Shown: in pieces, positions 23,101 through 34,914 of the stretch
Numbering within the stretch: the stretch's first letter is position 1
Layout: every line of letters begins with the position of its first letter
NCBI GenBank assembly: GCA_963853835.1
Contig: OY970828.1
Span: 18,152,977 to 18,216,976 of the forward strand
Reading direction: 5' to 3'
DNA: 64,000 nt
Source: Calendula officinalis
Lineage: Eukaryota; Streptophyta; Magnoliopsida; Asterales; Asteraceae
The notes under the pieces: generated by a model
Told to the model about the DNA's origin: nothing
The model's input: the letters and a program-made list of their open reading frames with translations, nothing else
The model's database searches: none
Program-made: the position numbers and the translations under genes

Positions 23101-23625
23101 AACTTCAACCTCGGCCCGAACTCCGACCTCGGCCCGAACTTCAACCTCGGCCCGAACATCATCCTCGGCCCGAACACCGAACTTCGGCCCGAACACCACT
23201 TCGGCCCGAACGTCCCACTTCGGCCCGAACAACACTTCAGCCCGAACATCCCTCTTCGGCCCGAACTCTTCAATATCCAAGATTGTGTGACAAAAGGTGC
23301 TATACTAAAACATTCATAACTTTCAGCTCGGGTGTCCGTTTCGCGCCCACGAGTAACCACAATAGATGGTTCGTTCGTCACTGCCAAGAACAAGTTCGGC
23401 CCGAACTCTTCACTGTTCCCGGCCCGAACTTCATTATCGGCCCGAACTTCAACCTCGGCCCGAACTCCGACCTCGGCCCGAACTTCAACCTCGGCCCGAA
23501 CATCATCCTCGGCCCGAACACCGTACTTCGGCCCGAACACCACTTCGGCCCGAACGTCCCACTTCGGCCCGAACACCACTTCAGCCCGAACATCCCTCTT
23601 CGGCCCGAACTCTTCAATATCCAAG
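20150..23625 (+). repeat. Ten monomers, V-W start then 344-bp run
   Basis: Anchors are at 20200 (V), 20579 (W), 20923, 21267, 21611, 21955, 22300, 22644, 22988 and 23332. The first three are the third appearance of the V-W-W order seen at 14971 and 18083. Cores 21267 and 21611 duplicate the 18806-19150 pair. Cores 22644, 22988 and 23332 match 9324, 9668 and 10012 and lead directly into HOR-A copy 3, just as those lead into copy 2. Confidence 0.85.
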
Positions 23626-26140
23626 ATTGTGTGACAAAAGGTGCTATACTAAAACATTCATAACTTTCAGCTCGGGTGTCCGTTTCGCGCCCACGAGTAA
23701 CCAAAATAGATGGTTCGTTCGTCACTGCCAAGAACAAGTTCGGCCTGAACTCTTCACTGTTCCCAGCCCCGAACTTCATTTTCGGCCCAAACTTCAACCT
23801 CGGCCCGAACTTCAACCTCGGCTCGAACTCCGACCTCGGCCCGAACTTCAACCTCGGCCCGAACATCATCCTCGGCCCGAACACCAAACTTCGGCCCGAA
23901 CACCACTTCGGCCCGAACATCCCACTTCGGCCCGAACACCACTTCGGCCCGAACACCACTTCGGCCCGAACATCCCTCTTCGGCCCGAACTCTTCAATAT
24001 CCTAGATTGTGTGACAAAAGGTGCTATACTAAAACATTCATAACTTTCAGCTCGGGTGTTCGTTTCACGCCCACGAGTAACCAAAATAGCTGGTTCGTTC
24101 GTCACTGCCAAGAACGAGTTCGGCCCGAACTCTTCACTGTTCCCGGCCCGAATTTCATTATCGGCCCGAACTTCAACCTCGGCCCGAACTCCGACCTCGG
24201 CCCGAACTTCAACCTCGGCCCGAACATCATCCTCGGCCCGAACACCGAACTTCGGCCCGAACACCACTTCGGCCCGAACGTCCCACTTCGGCCCGAACAC
24301 CACTTCAGCCCGAACATCCCTCTTCGGCCTGAACTCTTCAATATCCAAGATTGTGTGACAAAAGGTGCTATACTAAAACATTCTTAACTTTCAGCTCGAG
24401 TGTCCGTCTCACGCCCACGAGTAACCAAAATATCTGGTTCGTTCGTCACTGCCAAGAACAAGTTCGGCCCGAACTCTTCACTGTTCCCGGACCGAACTTC
24501 ATTTTCGGCCCGAACTTCAACCTCGGCCCGAACTTCAACCTCGGCCCGAACTCCGACCTCGGCCCGAACTTCAACCTCGGCCCGAACATCATCCTCGGCC
24601 CGACCACCGAACTTCGGCCCGAACACCACTTCGGCCCGAACATCCCTCTTCGGCCCGAACTCTTCAATATCCAAGATTGTGTGACAAAAGGTGCTATACT
24701 AAAACATTCATAACTTTCAGCTCGGGTGTCCGTTTCACGCCCACGAGTAACCAAAATAGCTGGTTCGTTCGTCACTGCCAAGAACAAGTTTGGCCCGAAC
24801 TCTTCACTGTTCCCGGACCGAACTTCATTTTCGGCCCGAACTTCAACCTCGGCCCGAACTTCAACCTCGGCCCGAACTCCGACCTCAGCCCGAACTTCAA
24901 CCTCGGCCCGAACATCATCCTCGGCCCGAACACCAAACTTCGGCCCGAACACCACTTCAGCCCGAACATCCCTCTTCGGCCCGAACTCTTCAATATCCAA
25001 GATTGTGTGACAAAAGGTGCTATACTAAAACATTCATAACTTTCAGCTCGGGTGTCCGTTTCACGCCCACGAGTAACCAAAATAGCTGGTTCGTTCGTCA
25101 CTGCCAAGAACAAGTTCGGCCCGAACCCTTCACTGTTCCCGGCCCGAACTTCAACCTCGGCCCGAACTTCAACCTCGGCCCAAACTTCAACCTCGGCCCG
25201 AACTTCAACCTTGGCCCGAACATCATCCTCAGCCCGAACACCGAACTTCGGCCCGAATATCCCACTTCGGCCCGAACACCACTTCGGCCCGCACATCCCT
25301 CTTCGGCCCGAACTATTCAATATCCAAGATTGTGTGACAAAAGGTGCTATACTAAAACATTCATAACTTTCAGCTCGGGTGTCCGTTTCACGCCCACGAG
25401 TAACCAAAATAGCTGGTTCGTTCGTCACTTCCAAGAACAAGTTCGGCCTGAACTCTTCACTGTTCCCCGCCCCGAACTTCATTTTCGGCCCGAACTTCAA
25501 CCTCGGCCCGAACTTCAACCTCGGCTCGAACTCTGACCTCGGCCCGAACTTCAACCTCGGCTCGAACTCTGACCTCGGCCAGAACTTCAACCTCGGCCCG
25601 AACATCATCCTCGGCCCGAACACCGAACTTCGGCCCGAACACCACTTCGGCCCGAACACCACTTCGACCCGAACATCCCACTTCGGCCCGAACACCACTT
25701 CGGCCCGACCAACCCTCTTCGGCCCGAACTCTTCAATATCCAAGATTGTGTGACAATAGGTGCTATACTAAAACATTCATAACTTTCAGCTCGGGTGTCC
25801 GTTTCACGCCCACGAGTAACCAAATTAGTTGGTTCGTTCGTCACTGACAAGAACAAGTTCGGCCCGAACTCTTCGCTGTTCCCGGCCCGAACTTCATTTT
25901 CGGCCCGAACTTCAACCTCGACCCGAACTTCAACCTCGGCCCGAAGTCCGACCTCGGCCCGAACTTCAACCTCGGCCCGAGCATGATCCTCGGCCCGAAC
26001 ACTGAACTTCAAACCGAACACCACTTCGGCCCGAACATCCCACTTCGGCCCGAACACCACTTCGGCCCGAACACCACTTCGGCCCGAACACCACTTCGGC
26101 CCGAACATCCCTCTTCGGCCCGAACTCTTCAATATCCAAG
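23626..26140 (+). repeat. HOR-A copy 3, seven monomers
   Basis: Anchors are at 23676 (P), 24056 (Q), 24400 (R), 24726 (second R-like), 25052 (T), 25379 (U) and 25795 (V), with lengths of 380, 344, 326, 326, 327, 416 and 396. All type marks are present. T has lost one 18-bp left-half unit compared with the other copies. V has an extra caccactt pair and the corrupted unit cttcaaaccgaac near 26008. A W monomer (26191) follows, as in copies 1 and 2. Confidence 0.85.
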
Positions 26141-27879
26141 ATTGTGTGACAAAAGGTGTTATACTAAAACATTCATAACTTTCAGCTCGGGTGTCCGTTT
26201 CACGCCCACGAGTAACCAAAATAGCTGGTTCGTTCGTCACTGCCAAGAACAAGTTCGGCCCGAACTCTTCACTGTTCCCGGCCCGAACTTCATTATCGGC
26301 CCGAACTTCAACCTTGGCCCGAACTCCGACCTCGGCCCGAACTTCAACCTCGGCCCGAACATCATCCTCGGCCCGAACACCGATCTTCGGCCCGAACACC
26401 ACTTCGGCCCGAACGTCCCATTTCGGCCCGAACACCACTTCAGCCCGAACATCCCTCTTCGGCCAGAACTCTTCAATATCCAAGATTGTGTGACAAAAGG
26501 TGCTATACTAAAACATTCATAACTTTCAGCTCGGGTGTCCGTTTCGCGCCCACGAATAACCAAAATAGCTGGTTCGTTCGTCACATCCAAGAACAAGTTC
26601 GGCCTGAACTCTTCACTGTTCCCCGCCCCGAACTTCATTTTCGGCCCGAACTTCAACCTCGGCCCGAACTTCAACCTCGGCTCGAACTCCGACCTCGGCC
26701 CGAACTTCAACCTCGGCCCGAACATCATCCTCGGTCCGAACACCGAACTTCGGCCCGAACACCACTACGGCCCGAACATCCCACTTCGGCCCGAACACCA
26801 CTTCGGCCCGAACATCCCTCTTCGGCCCGAACTCTTCAATATCCAAGATTGTGTGACAAAAGGTACTATACTAAAACATTCAAAACTTTCAGCTCGGGTG
26901 TCTGTTTCACGCCCACGAGTAACCAAAATAGCTGGTTCGTTCATCACTGCCAAGAACAAGTTCGGCCCGAACTCTTCACTGTTCCCGGCCCGAACTTCAT
27001 TATCGGCCCGAACTTCAACCTCGGCCCGAACTCCGACCTTGGCCCGAACTTCAACCTCGGCCCGAACATCATCCTCGGCCCGAACACCGAACTTCGGCCC
27101 GAGCACCACTTCGGCCCGAATGTCCCACTTCGGCCCGAACACCACTTCAGCCCGAACATCCCTCTTCGGCCCAAACTCTTCAATATCCAAGATTGTGTGA
27201 CAAAAGGTGCTATACAAAAACATTCATAACTTTCAGCTCGGGTGTCCGTTTCGCGCCCACGAGTAACTAAAATAGCTGGTTCGTTCGTCACTGCCAAGAA
27301 CAAGTTCGGCCTGAACTCTTCACTGTTCCCCACCCCGAACTTCATTTTCGGCCCGAACTTCAACCTCGGCCCGAACTTCAACCTCGGCTCGAACTCCGAC
27401 CTCGGCCCGAACTTCAACCTCGGCCCGAACATCATCCTCGGCCCGAACACCACTTCGGCCCGAACATCCCACTTCGGCCCGAACACCACTTCGGCCCGAA
27501 CATCCCTCTTCGGCCCGAACTCTTCAATATCCAAGATTGTGTGACAAAAGGTGCTATACTAAAACATTCATAACTTTCAGCTCGGGTGTCCGTTTCACGC
27601 CCACGAGTAACCAAAATAGCTGGTTCGTTCATCACTGCGAAGAACAAGTTCGGCCCGAACTCTTCACTGTTCCCGGCCCGAACTTCATTATCGGCCCGAA
27701 CTTCAACCTCTGCCCGAACTCCGACCTCGGCCCGAACTTCAACCTCGGCTCGAACATCATCCTCGGGCCGAACACCGAACTTCGGCCCGAACACCACTTC
27801 GGCCCGAACGTCCCACTTCGGCCCGAACACCACTTCAGCCCGAACATCCCTCTTCGGCCCGAACTCTTCAATATCCAAG
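26141..27879 (+). repeat. Five monomers, last of the cattatcgg type
   Basis: Anchors are at 26191 (W), 26535 (P-like), 26898, 27242 (P-like, shortened) and 27586. The core at 26898 has cattcaaaactttcag and gtgtctg. The copies at 26898 and 27586 have gttcatcactg, and 27586 also has cactgcgaagaac, a mark that becomes common only after 39 kb. The copy at 27586 is the last monomer in the window with cattatcgg; every later monomer has cattttcgg or a derivative. Confidence 0.8.
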
Positions 27880-28961
27880 ATTGTGTGACAAAAGGTGCTA
27901 TACTAAAACATTCATAACTTTCAGCTCGGGTGTCCGTTTCACGCCCACGAGTAACCAAAATAGCTGGTTCGTTCGTCGCTGCCAAGAACAAGTTCGGCCC
28001 GAACTCTTCACTGGTCCCGGCCCGAACTTCATTTTCGGCCCGAACTTCAACCTCGGCCCGAACTTTAACCTCGGCCCAAACTCCGACCTCGGCCCGAACT
28101 TCAACCTCGGCCCGAACATCATCCTCGGCCCGGACACGGAACTTCGGCCCGAACACCACTTCGGCCCGAACACCACTTCGGCCCGAACACCACTTCGGCC
28201 CGAACACCACTTCGGCCCGAACATCCCTCTTCGGCCCGAACTCTTCAATATCCAAGATTGTGTGACAAAAGGTGTTATACTAAAACATTCATAACTTTCA
28301 GCTCGGGTGTCCGTTTCACGCCCACGAGTAACCAAAATAGCTGGTTCGTTCGTCACTGCCAAGAACAAGTTCGGCCTGAACTCTTCACTGTTCCCGGCCC
28401 AAACTTCAACCTCGGCCCGAACTTCAACCTCGGCCCGAACTTCAACCTCGGCCCGAACTCCGACCTCGGCCCGAACTTCAGCCTCGGCACGAACATCATC
28501 CTCAGCCCGAACACCGAACTTCGGCCCGAACACCACTTCGGCCCGAACACCACTTCGGCCCGAACACCCCTCTTCGGCCCGAACTCATCAATATCCAAGA
28601 TTGTGTGACAAAAGGTGCTATACTAAAACATTCATAACTTTCAGCTCGGGTGTCCGTTTCACGCCCACGAGTAACCAAAATAGTTGGTTCGTTCGTCACT
28701 GCCAAGAACAAGTTCGGCCCGAACTCTTCACTGTTCCCGGCCCGAACTTCATTTTCGGCCCGAACTTCAACCTCGGCCCGAACTTCAACCTCGGCCCGAA
28801 GTCCGACCTCGGCCCGAACTTCAACCTCGGCCCGAACATCATCCTCGGCCCGAACACCGAACTTCGTCCCGAACACCACTTCGGCCCGAACATCCCACTT
28901 CGGCCCGAACACAACTTCGGCCCGAACATCCCTCTCCGGCCCGATCTCTTCAATATCCAAG
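27880..28961 (+). repeat. Three monomers duplicated from the 16.2-17.2 kb segment
   Basis: Anchors are at 27930, 28307 and 28650. The first two and most of the third repeat 16241, 16636 and 16979 at an 11671-bp offset. The copies diverge in the third body: 16979 has catgatcctc, while 28650 has catcatcctc followed by cttcgtcccg. The left edge of the shared region falls inside the 27586 body, opposite the break in the fusion monomer at 15968. Confidence 0.8.
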
Positions 28962-30047
28962 ATTGTGTGACAAAAGGTGCTATACTAAAACAAACATAAC
29001 TTTCAGCTCGGGTGTCCGTTTCACGCCCACGAGTAACCAAAATAGCTGGTTCGTTCGTCACTGCCAAGAACAAGTTCGGCCCGAACTCTTCACTGTTCCC
29101 GGCCCGAACTTCAACCTCTGCCCGAATTCCGACCTCGGCCCGAACTTCAACCTCGGCCCGAACATCATCCTCGGCCCGAACGCCGAACTTCGGCCCGAAC
29201 ACCGAACTTCGGCCCGAACACCACTTCGGCCTGAACATCCCAGTTCGGCCCGAACACCACTTCGGCCCGAACATCCCTCTTCGGCCCGAACTCTTCAATA
29301 TCCAAGATTGTGTGACAAAAGGTGCTATAGTAAAACATTCATAACTTTCAGCTCGGGTGTCCGTTTCACGCCCACGAGTAACCAAAATAGCTGGTTCGTT
29401 CGTCACTGCCAAGAACAAGTTCGGCCCGAACTCTTCACTGTTCCCGGCCCGAACTTCATTTTCGGACCGAACATCTACCTCGGCCCGAACTTCAACCTCG
29501 GCCCGAACTCCAACCTCGGCCCGAACTTTAATCTCGGCTCGAACATCATCCTCGGCCCGAACACCGAACTTCAGCCCGAACACCACTTCGGCCTGAACAC
29601 CACTTCGGCCCGAACATCCCACTTTGGCCCGAACATCACTTCAGCCCGAACATCCCTCTTCGGCCCGAACTCTTCAATATCCAAGATTGTGTGACAAAAG
29701 GTGCTATACTAAAACATTCATAACTTTCATCTCGGGTGTCCGTTTCACGCGCACGAGTAACCAAAATAGCTTGTTCGTTCGTCACTGCCAAGAACAAGTT
29801 CGGCCCGAACTCTTCACTGTTCCCGGCCCGAACTTCATTTTCGGCCCGAACTTCAACCTTGGCCCGAACTTCAACCTCGACCCGAACTCCGACCTCGGCC
29901 CGAACTTCAACCTCGGCCCGAACATCATCCTCGGCCCGAACACCGAACTTCGGCCCGAACACCACTTCGGCCCGAACATCCCACTTCGGCCCGTACACCA
30001 CTTCGGCCCGAACATCCCTCTTCGGCCCGAACTCTTCAATATCCAAG
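28962..30047 (+). repeat. Three monomers, 345 to 379 bp
   Basis: Anchors are at 29012, 29357 and 29736. The core of 29012 has ctaaaacaaacataac, a mark shared only with 33319, and both are preceded by cccgatctcttcaat. The copy at 29357 has a divergent left body (ttcggaccgaacatctacc, ttaatctcggctcg). The copy at 29736 has actttcatctcggg and cacgcgcacgag in its core. Confidence 0.8.
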
Positions 30048-32217
30048 ATTGTGTGACAAAAGGTGCTATACTAAAACATTCATAACTTTCAGCTCGGGTG
30101 TCCGTTTCACGCCCACGAGTAACCAAAATAGCTGGTTCGTTCGTCACTGCCAAGAACAAGTTCGGCCCGAACTCTTCTGTGTTCCCGGCCCAAACTTCAT
30201 TTTCGGCACGAACTTCAACCTCGGCCCGAACTCCGACCTCGGCCCGAACTTCAACCTCGGCCCGAACATCATCCTCGGCCCGAACACCGAACTTCGGCCC
30301 GAACACCACTTCGGTCCGAACACCACTTCGGCCCGAACATCCCACTTCGGCCCGAACACCACTTCGGCCCGAACATCCCTCTTCGGCCCGAACTCTTCAA
30401 TATCCAAGATTGTGTGACAAAAGGTGCTATACTAAAACATTCATAACTTTCAGCTCGGGTGTCCGTTTCACGCCCACGAGTAACCAAAATAGCTGGTTCG
30501 TTCGTCACTGCCAAGAACATGTTCGGCCCGAACTCTTCACTGTTCCCGGCCCGAACTTCATTTTCGGCCCGAACTTCAACCTCGGCCCGAACTTCAACCT
30601 CGGCCCGAACTCCGACCTCGGCCCGAACTTCAACCTCGGCCCGAACATCATCCTCAGCCCGAACACTGAACTTCGGCCCGAACACCACTTCGGCCCGAAC
30701 ATCCCACTTCGGCCCGAACACCACTTCGGCCCGAACATCCCTCTTCTGCCCGAACTCTTCAATATCCAAGATTGTGTGACAAAAGGTGCTATACTAAAAC
30801 ATTTATAACTTTCAGCTCGGGTGTCCGTTTCACGCCCACGAGTAACCAAAATAGCTGGTTCGTTCGTCACTGCCAAGAACAAGTTCGGCCCGAACTCTTC
30901 ACTGTTCCCGGCCTGAACTTCATTTTCGGCCCGAACTTCAACCTCGGCCCGAACTTTAACCTCGGCCCAAACTCCGACATCGGCCCGAACTTCAACCTCG
31001 GCCCGAACATCATCCTCGGCCCGAACACCGAACTTCGGCCCGAACACCACTTCGGCCCGAACATCCCACTTCGGCCCGAACACCACTTCGGCCCGAACAT
31101 CCCTCTTCGGCCCTAACTCTTCGATATCCAAGATTGTGTGACAAATGATGCTATACTAAAACATTCATAACTTTCAGCTCGGGTGTCCGTTTCACGCCCA
31201 CGAGTAACCAAAATAGCTGGTTCGTTCGTCACAGCCAAGAACAAGTTCGGCCCGAACTCTTCTGTGTTCCCGGCCCGAACTTCATTTTCGGCCCGAACTT
31301 CAACCTCGACCCGAACTCCGACCTCGGCCCGAACTCCAACCTCGGCCCGAACATCATCCTCGGCCCGAACACCGAACTTCGGCCCAAACACCACTTCGGT
31401 CCGAACACCACTTCGGCCCGAACATCCCACTTCGGCCCGAACACCACTTCGGCCCGAACATCCCTCTTCGGCCCGAACTCTTCAATATCCAAGATTGTGT
31501 GACAAAAGGTGCTATACTAAAACATTCATAACTTTCAGCTCGGGTGTCCGTTTCACGCCCACGAGTAACCAAAATAGCTGGTTCGTTCGTCACTGCCAAG
31601 AACATGTTCGGCCCGAACTCTTCACTGTTCCCGGCCCGAACTTCATTTTCGGCCCGAACTTCAACCTCGGCCCGAACTTCAACCTCGGCCCGAACTCCGA
31701 CCTCGGCCCGAACTGCAACCTCGGCCCGAACATCATCCTCAGCCCGAACACTGAACTTCGGCCCGAACACCACTTCGGCCCGAACATCCCACTTCGGCCC
31801 GAACACCACTTCGGCCCGAACATCCCTCTTCTGCCCGAACTCTTCAATATCCAAGATTGTGTGACAAAAGGTGCTATACTAAAACATTTATAACTTTCAG
31901 CTCGGGTGTCCGTTTCACGCCCACGAGTAACCAAAATAGCTGGTTCGTTCGTCACTGCCAAGAACAAGTTCGGCCCGAACTCTTCACTGTTCCCGGCCTG
32001 AACTTCATTTTCGGCCCGAACTTCAACCTCGGCCCGAACTTTAACCTCGGCCCAAACTCCGACATCGGCCCGAACTTCAACCTCGGCCCGAACATCATCC
32101 TCGGCCCGAACACCGAACTTCGGCCCGAACACCACTTCGGCCCGAACATCCCACTTCGGCCCGAACACCACTTCGGCCCGAACATCCCTCTTCGGCCCTA
32201 ACTCTTCGATATCCAAG
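30048..32217 (+). repeat. HOR-B, trimer of 1085 bp, two full copies
   Basis: Copy 1 has anchors 30098, 30459 and 30821; copy 2 has 31183, 31544 and 31906. All three offsets are 1085 bp. Shared rare marks: tcttctgtgttccc in the first monomer, aagaacatgttcgg and cttctgcccgaac in the second, and acatttataac, ggcctgaacttc, ctccgacatcgg and ctcttcgatatcc in the third. A single first monomer of a third copy (32268) follows, without the tgtg variant. Confidence 0.88.
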
Positions 32218-33268
32218 ATTGTGTGACAAATGGTGCTATACTAAAACATTCATAACTTTCAGCTCGGGTGTCCGTTTCACGCCCACGAGTAACCAAAATA
32301 GCTGGTTCGTTCGTCACAGCCAAGAACAAGTTCGGCCCGAACTCTTCACTGTTCCCGGCCCGAACTTCATTTTCGGCCCGAACTTCAACCTCGACCCGAA
32401 CTCCGACCTCGGCCCGAACTCCAACCTCGGCCCGAACATCATCCTCGGCCCGAACACCGAACTTCGGCCCGAACACCACTTCGGCCCGAACATCCCACTT
32501 CGGCCCGAACACCACTTCGGCCCGAACATCCCTCTTCGGCCCGATCTCTTCAATATCCAAGATTGTGTGACAAAAAGGTGCTTTACTAGAACATTCATAA
32601 CTTTCAGCTCGGGTGTCCGTTTCACGCCCACGAGTAACCAAAATAGCTGGTTCGTTCGTCACTGCCGAGAACAAGTTTGGCCCGAACTCTTCACAGTTCC
32701 CGGACCGAACTTCATTTTCGGCCCGAACTTCATTTTCGGCCCGAACTTCAACCTCGGCCCGAACTTCAACCTCGGCCCGAACTCCGACCTCGGCCCGAAC
32801 TTCAACCTCGGCCCGAACATCATCCTCGGCCCGAACACCGAACTTCGGCCCGAACACCACTTCGGCTCGAACATCCCACTTCGGCCCGAACACCACTTCG
32901 GCCCGAACATCCCTCTTCAGCCTGAACTCTCCAATATCCAAGATTGTGTGACAAAAGGTGCTATACTAAAACATTCATAACTTTCAGCTCGGGTGTCCGT
33001 TTCACGCCCACGAGTAACAAAAATAGCTGGTTCGTTCGTCACTGCCAAGAACAAGTTCGGCCCGAACTCTTCACTGTTCCCGGCCCGAACTTCATTTTTG
33101 GCCCGAACTCCGACCTCGGCCCGAACTTCAACCTCGGCCCGAACATCATCCACGGCCCGAACACCGAACTTCGGCCCGAACACCACTTCGGTCCGAACAT
33201 CCCACTTCGGCCCGAACGCAACTTCGGCCCGAACATCCCTCTTCGGCCCGATCTCTTCAATATCCAAG
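32218..33268 (+). repeat. Three monomers, partly repeated at 33812-34914
   Basis: Anchors are at 32268, 32613 and 32993. Marks of 32613 (gacaaaaaggtgc, actgccgagaac, cacagttccc, doubled ttcattttcggcccgaac and a ttcagcctgaactctcc end) recur at 34225. Marks of 32993 (catttttggcccgaactccg) recur at 34622. The order first-, second- and third-type monomer is therefore present twice, separated by the fusion monomer at 33269. Confidence 0.82.
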
Positions 33269-33810
33269 ATTGTGTGACAAAAGGTGCTATACTAAAACAA
33301 ACATAACTTTCAGCTCGGGTGTCCGTTTCACGCCCACGAGTAACCAAAATAGCTGGTTCGTTCGTCACTGCCAAGAACAAGTTCGGCCCGAACTCTTCAC
33401 TGTTCCCGGCCCGAACTTCAACCTCGGCCCGAATTCCGACCTCGGCCCGAACTTCAACCTCGGCCCGAACATCATCCTCGGCCCGAACACCGAACTTCGG
33501 CCCGAACACCGAACTTCAGCCCGAACACCACTTCCGCCTGAACATCCCACTTCGGCCCGAACACCACTTCGGCCCGAACATCCCTCTTCGGCCCGAACAC
33601 CACTTCGGCCCGAACTTTAACCTCGGCCCAAACTCCGACCTCGGCACGAACTTCAACCTCGGCCCGAACATCATCCTCGGCCCGAACACCGAACTTCGGC
33701 CCGAACACCACTTCGGCCCGAACACCACTTCGGCCCGAACATCCCACTTCGGCCCGAACACCACTTCGGCCCGAACATCCCTCTTCGGCCCTAACTCTTC
33801 GATATCCAAG
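33269..33810 (+). repeat. Coreless fusion monomer joined within the body
   Basis: The core at 33319 is followed by a body like that of 29012. After catccctctt, where the last unit and next core should follow, the sequence returns to caccacttcggcccgaactttaacctcgg, a mid-body segment like that of 30821 and 31906. It ends with ggccctaactcttcgatatcc and acaaatggtgc exactly as 31906 does. The spacing to the next core is 543 bp. Unlike the other two fusions, this join lies between internal sub-repeats and not at the core-flanking direct repeat. Confidence 0.8.
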
Positions 33811-34914
33811 ATTGTGTGACAAATGGTGCTATACTAAAACATTCATAACTTTTCAGCTCGGGTGTCCGTTTCACGCCCACGAGTAACCAAAATAGCTGGT
33901 TCGTTCGTCACTGCCAACAACAAGTTCGGCCCGAAGTCTTCACTGTTCCCGGCCCGAACTTCATTTTCGGCCCGAACTTCAACCTCGGCCCGAACATCAA
34001 CCTCGGCCCGAACTCCGACCTCGGCCCGAACTCCAACCTCGGCCCGAACATCATCCTCGGCCCGAACACCGAACTTCGGCCTGAACACCATTTCGGCCCG
34101 AACATCCCACTTCGGCCCGAACACCACTTCGGCTCGAAAATCCCTCTTCGGCCCGATCTCTTCAATATCCAAGATTGTGTGACAAAAAGGTGCTATACTA
34201 AAACATTCATAACTTTCAACTCGGGTGTCCGTTTCACGCCCACGAGTAACCAAAATAGCTGGTTCGTTCGTCACTGCCGAGAACAAGTTTGGCCAGAACT
34301 CTTCACAGTTCCCGCCCAGAACTTCATTTTCGGCCCGAACTTCATTTTCGGCCCGAACTTCAACCTCGGCCCGAACTCCGACCTCGGCCCGAACTCCGAC
34401 CTCGGCCCGAACTTCAACCTCGGCCCGAACATCATCCTCGGCCCGAACACCGAACTTCGGCCCGAACACCACTTCGGCCCGAACACCACTTCGGCTCGAA
34501 CATCCCACTTCGGCCCGAACACCACTTCGGCCCGAACATCCCTCTTCAGCCTGAACTCTCCAATATCCAAGTTTGTGTGACAAAAGGTGCTATACTAAAA
34601 CATTCAAAACTTTCAGCTCGGGTGTCCGTTTCACGCCCACGAGTAACCAAAATAGCTGGTTCGTTCGTCACTGCCAAGAACAAGTTCGGCCCGAACTCTT
34701 CACTGTTCCCGGCCCGAACTTCATTTTTGGCCCGAACTCCGACCTCGGCCCGAACTTCAACCTCGGCCCGAACATCATCCTCGGCCCGAACACCGAACTT
34801 CGGCCCGAACACCACTTCGGTCCGAACACCACGTCGGCCCGAACATCCCACTTCGGCCCGAACACCACTTCGGCCCGAACATCCCTCTTCGGCCTGAACT
34901 CTTCAATATCCAAG
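33811..34914 (+). repeat. Three monomers repeating 32218-33268
   Basis: Anchors are at 33862, 34225 and 34622. The core of 33862 has one extra t (aacttttcagc) and gccaacaacaag. The copy at 34225 has gacaaaaaggtgc and actttcaactcggg. The copy at 34622 has gtttgtgtgac before its core and cattcaaaac. Offsets to their partners are 1612 bp (32613 to 34225) and 1629 bp (32993 to 34622). Confidence 0.82.
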
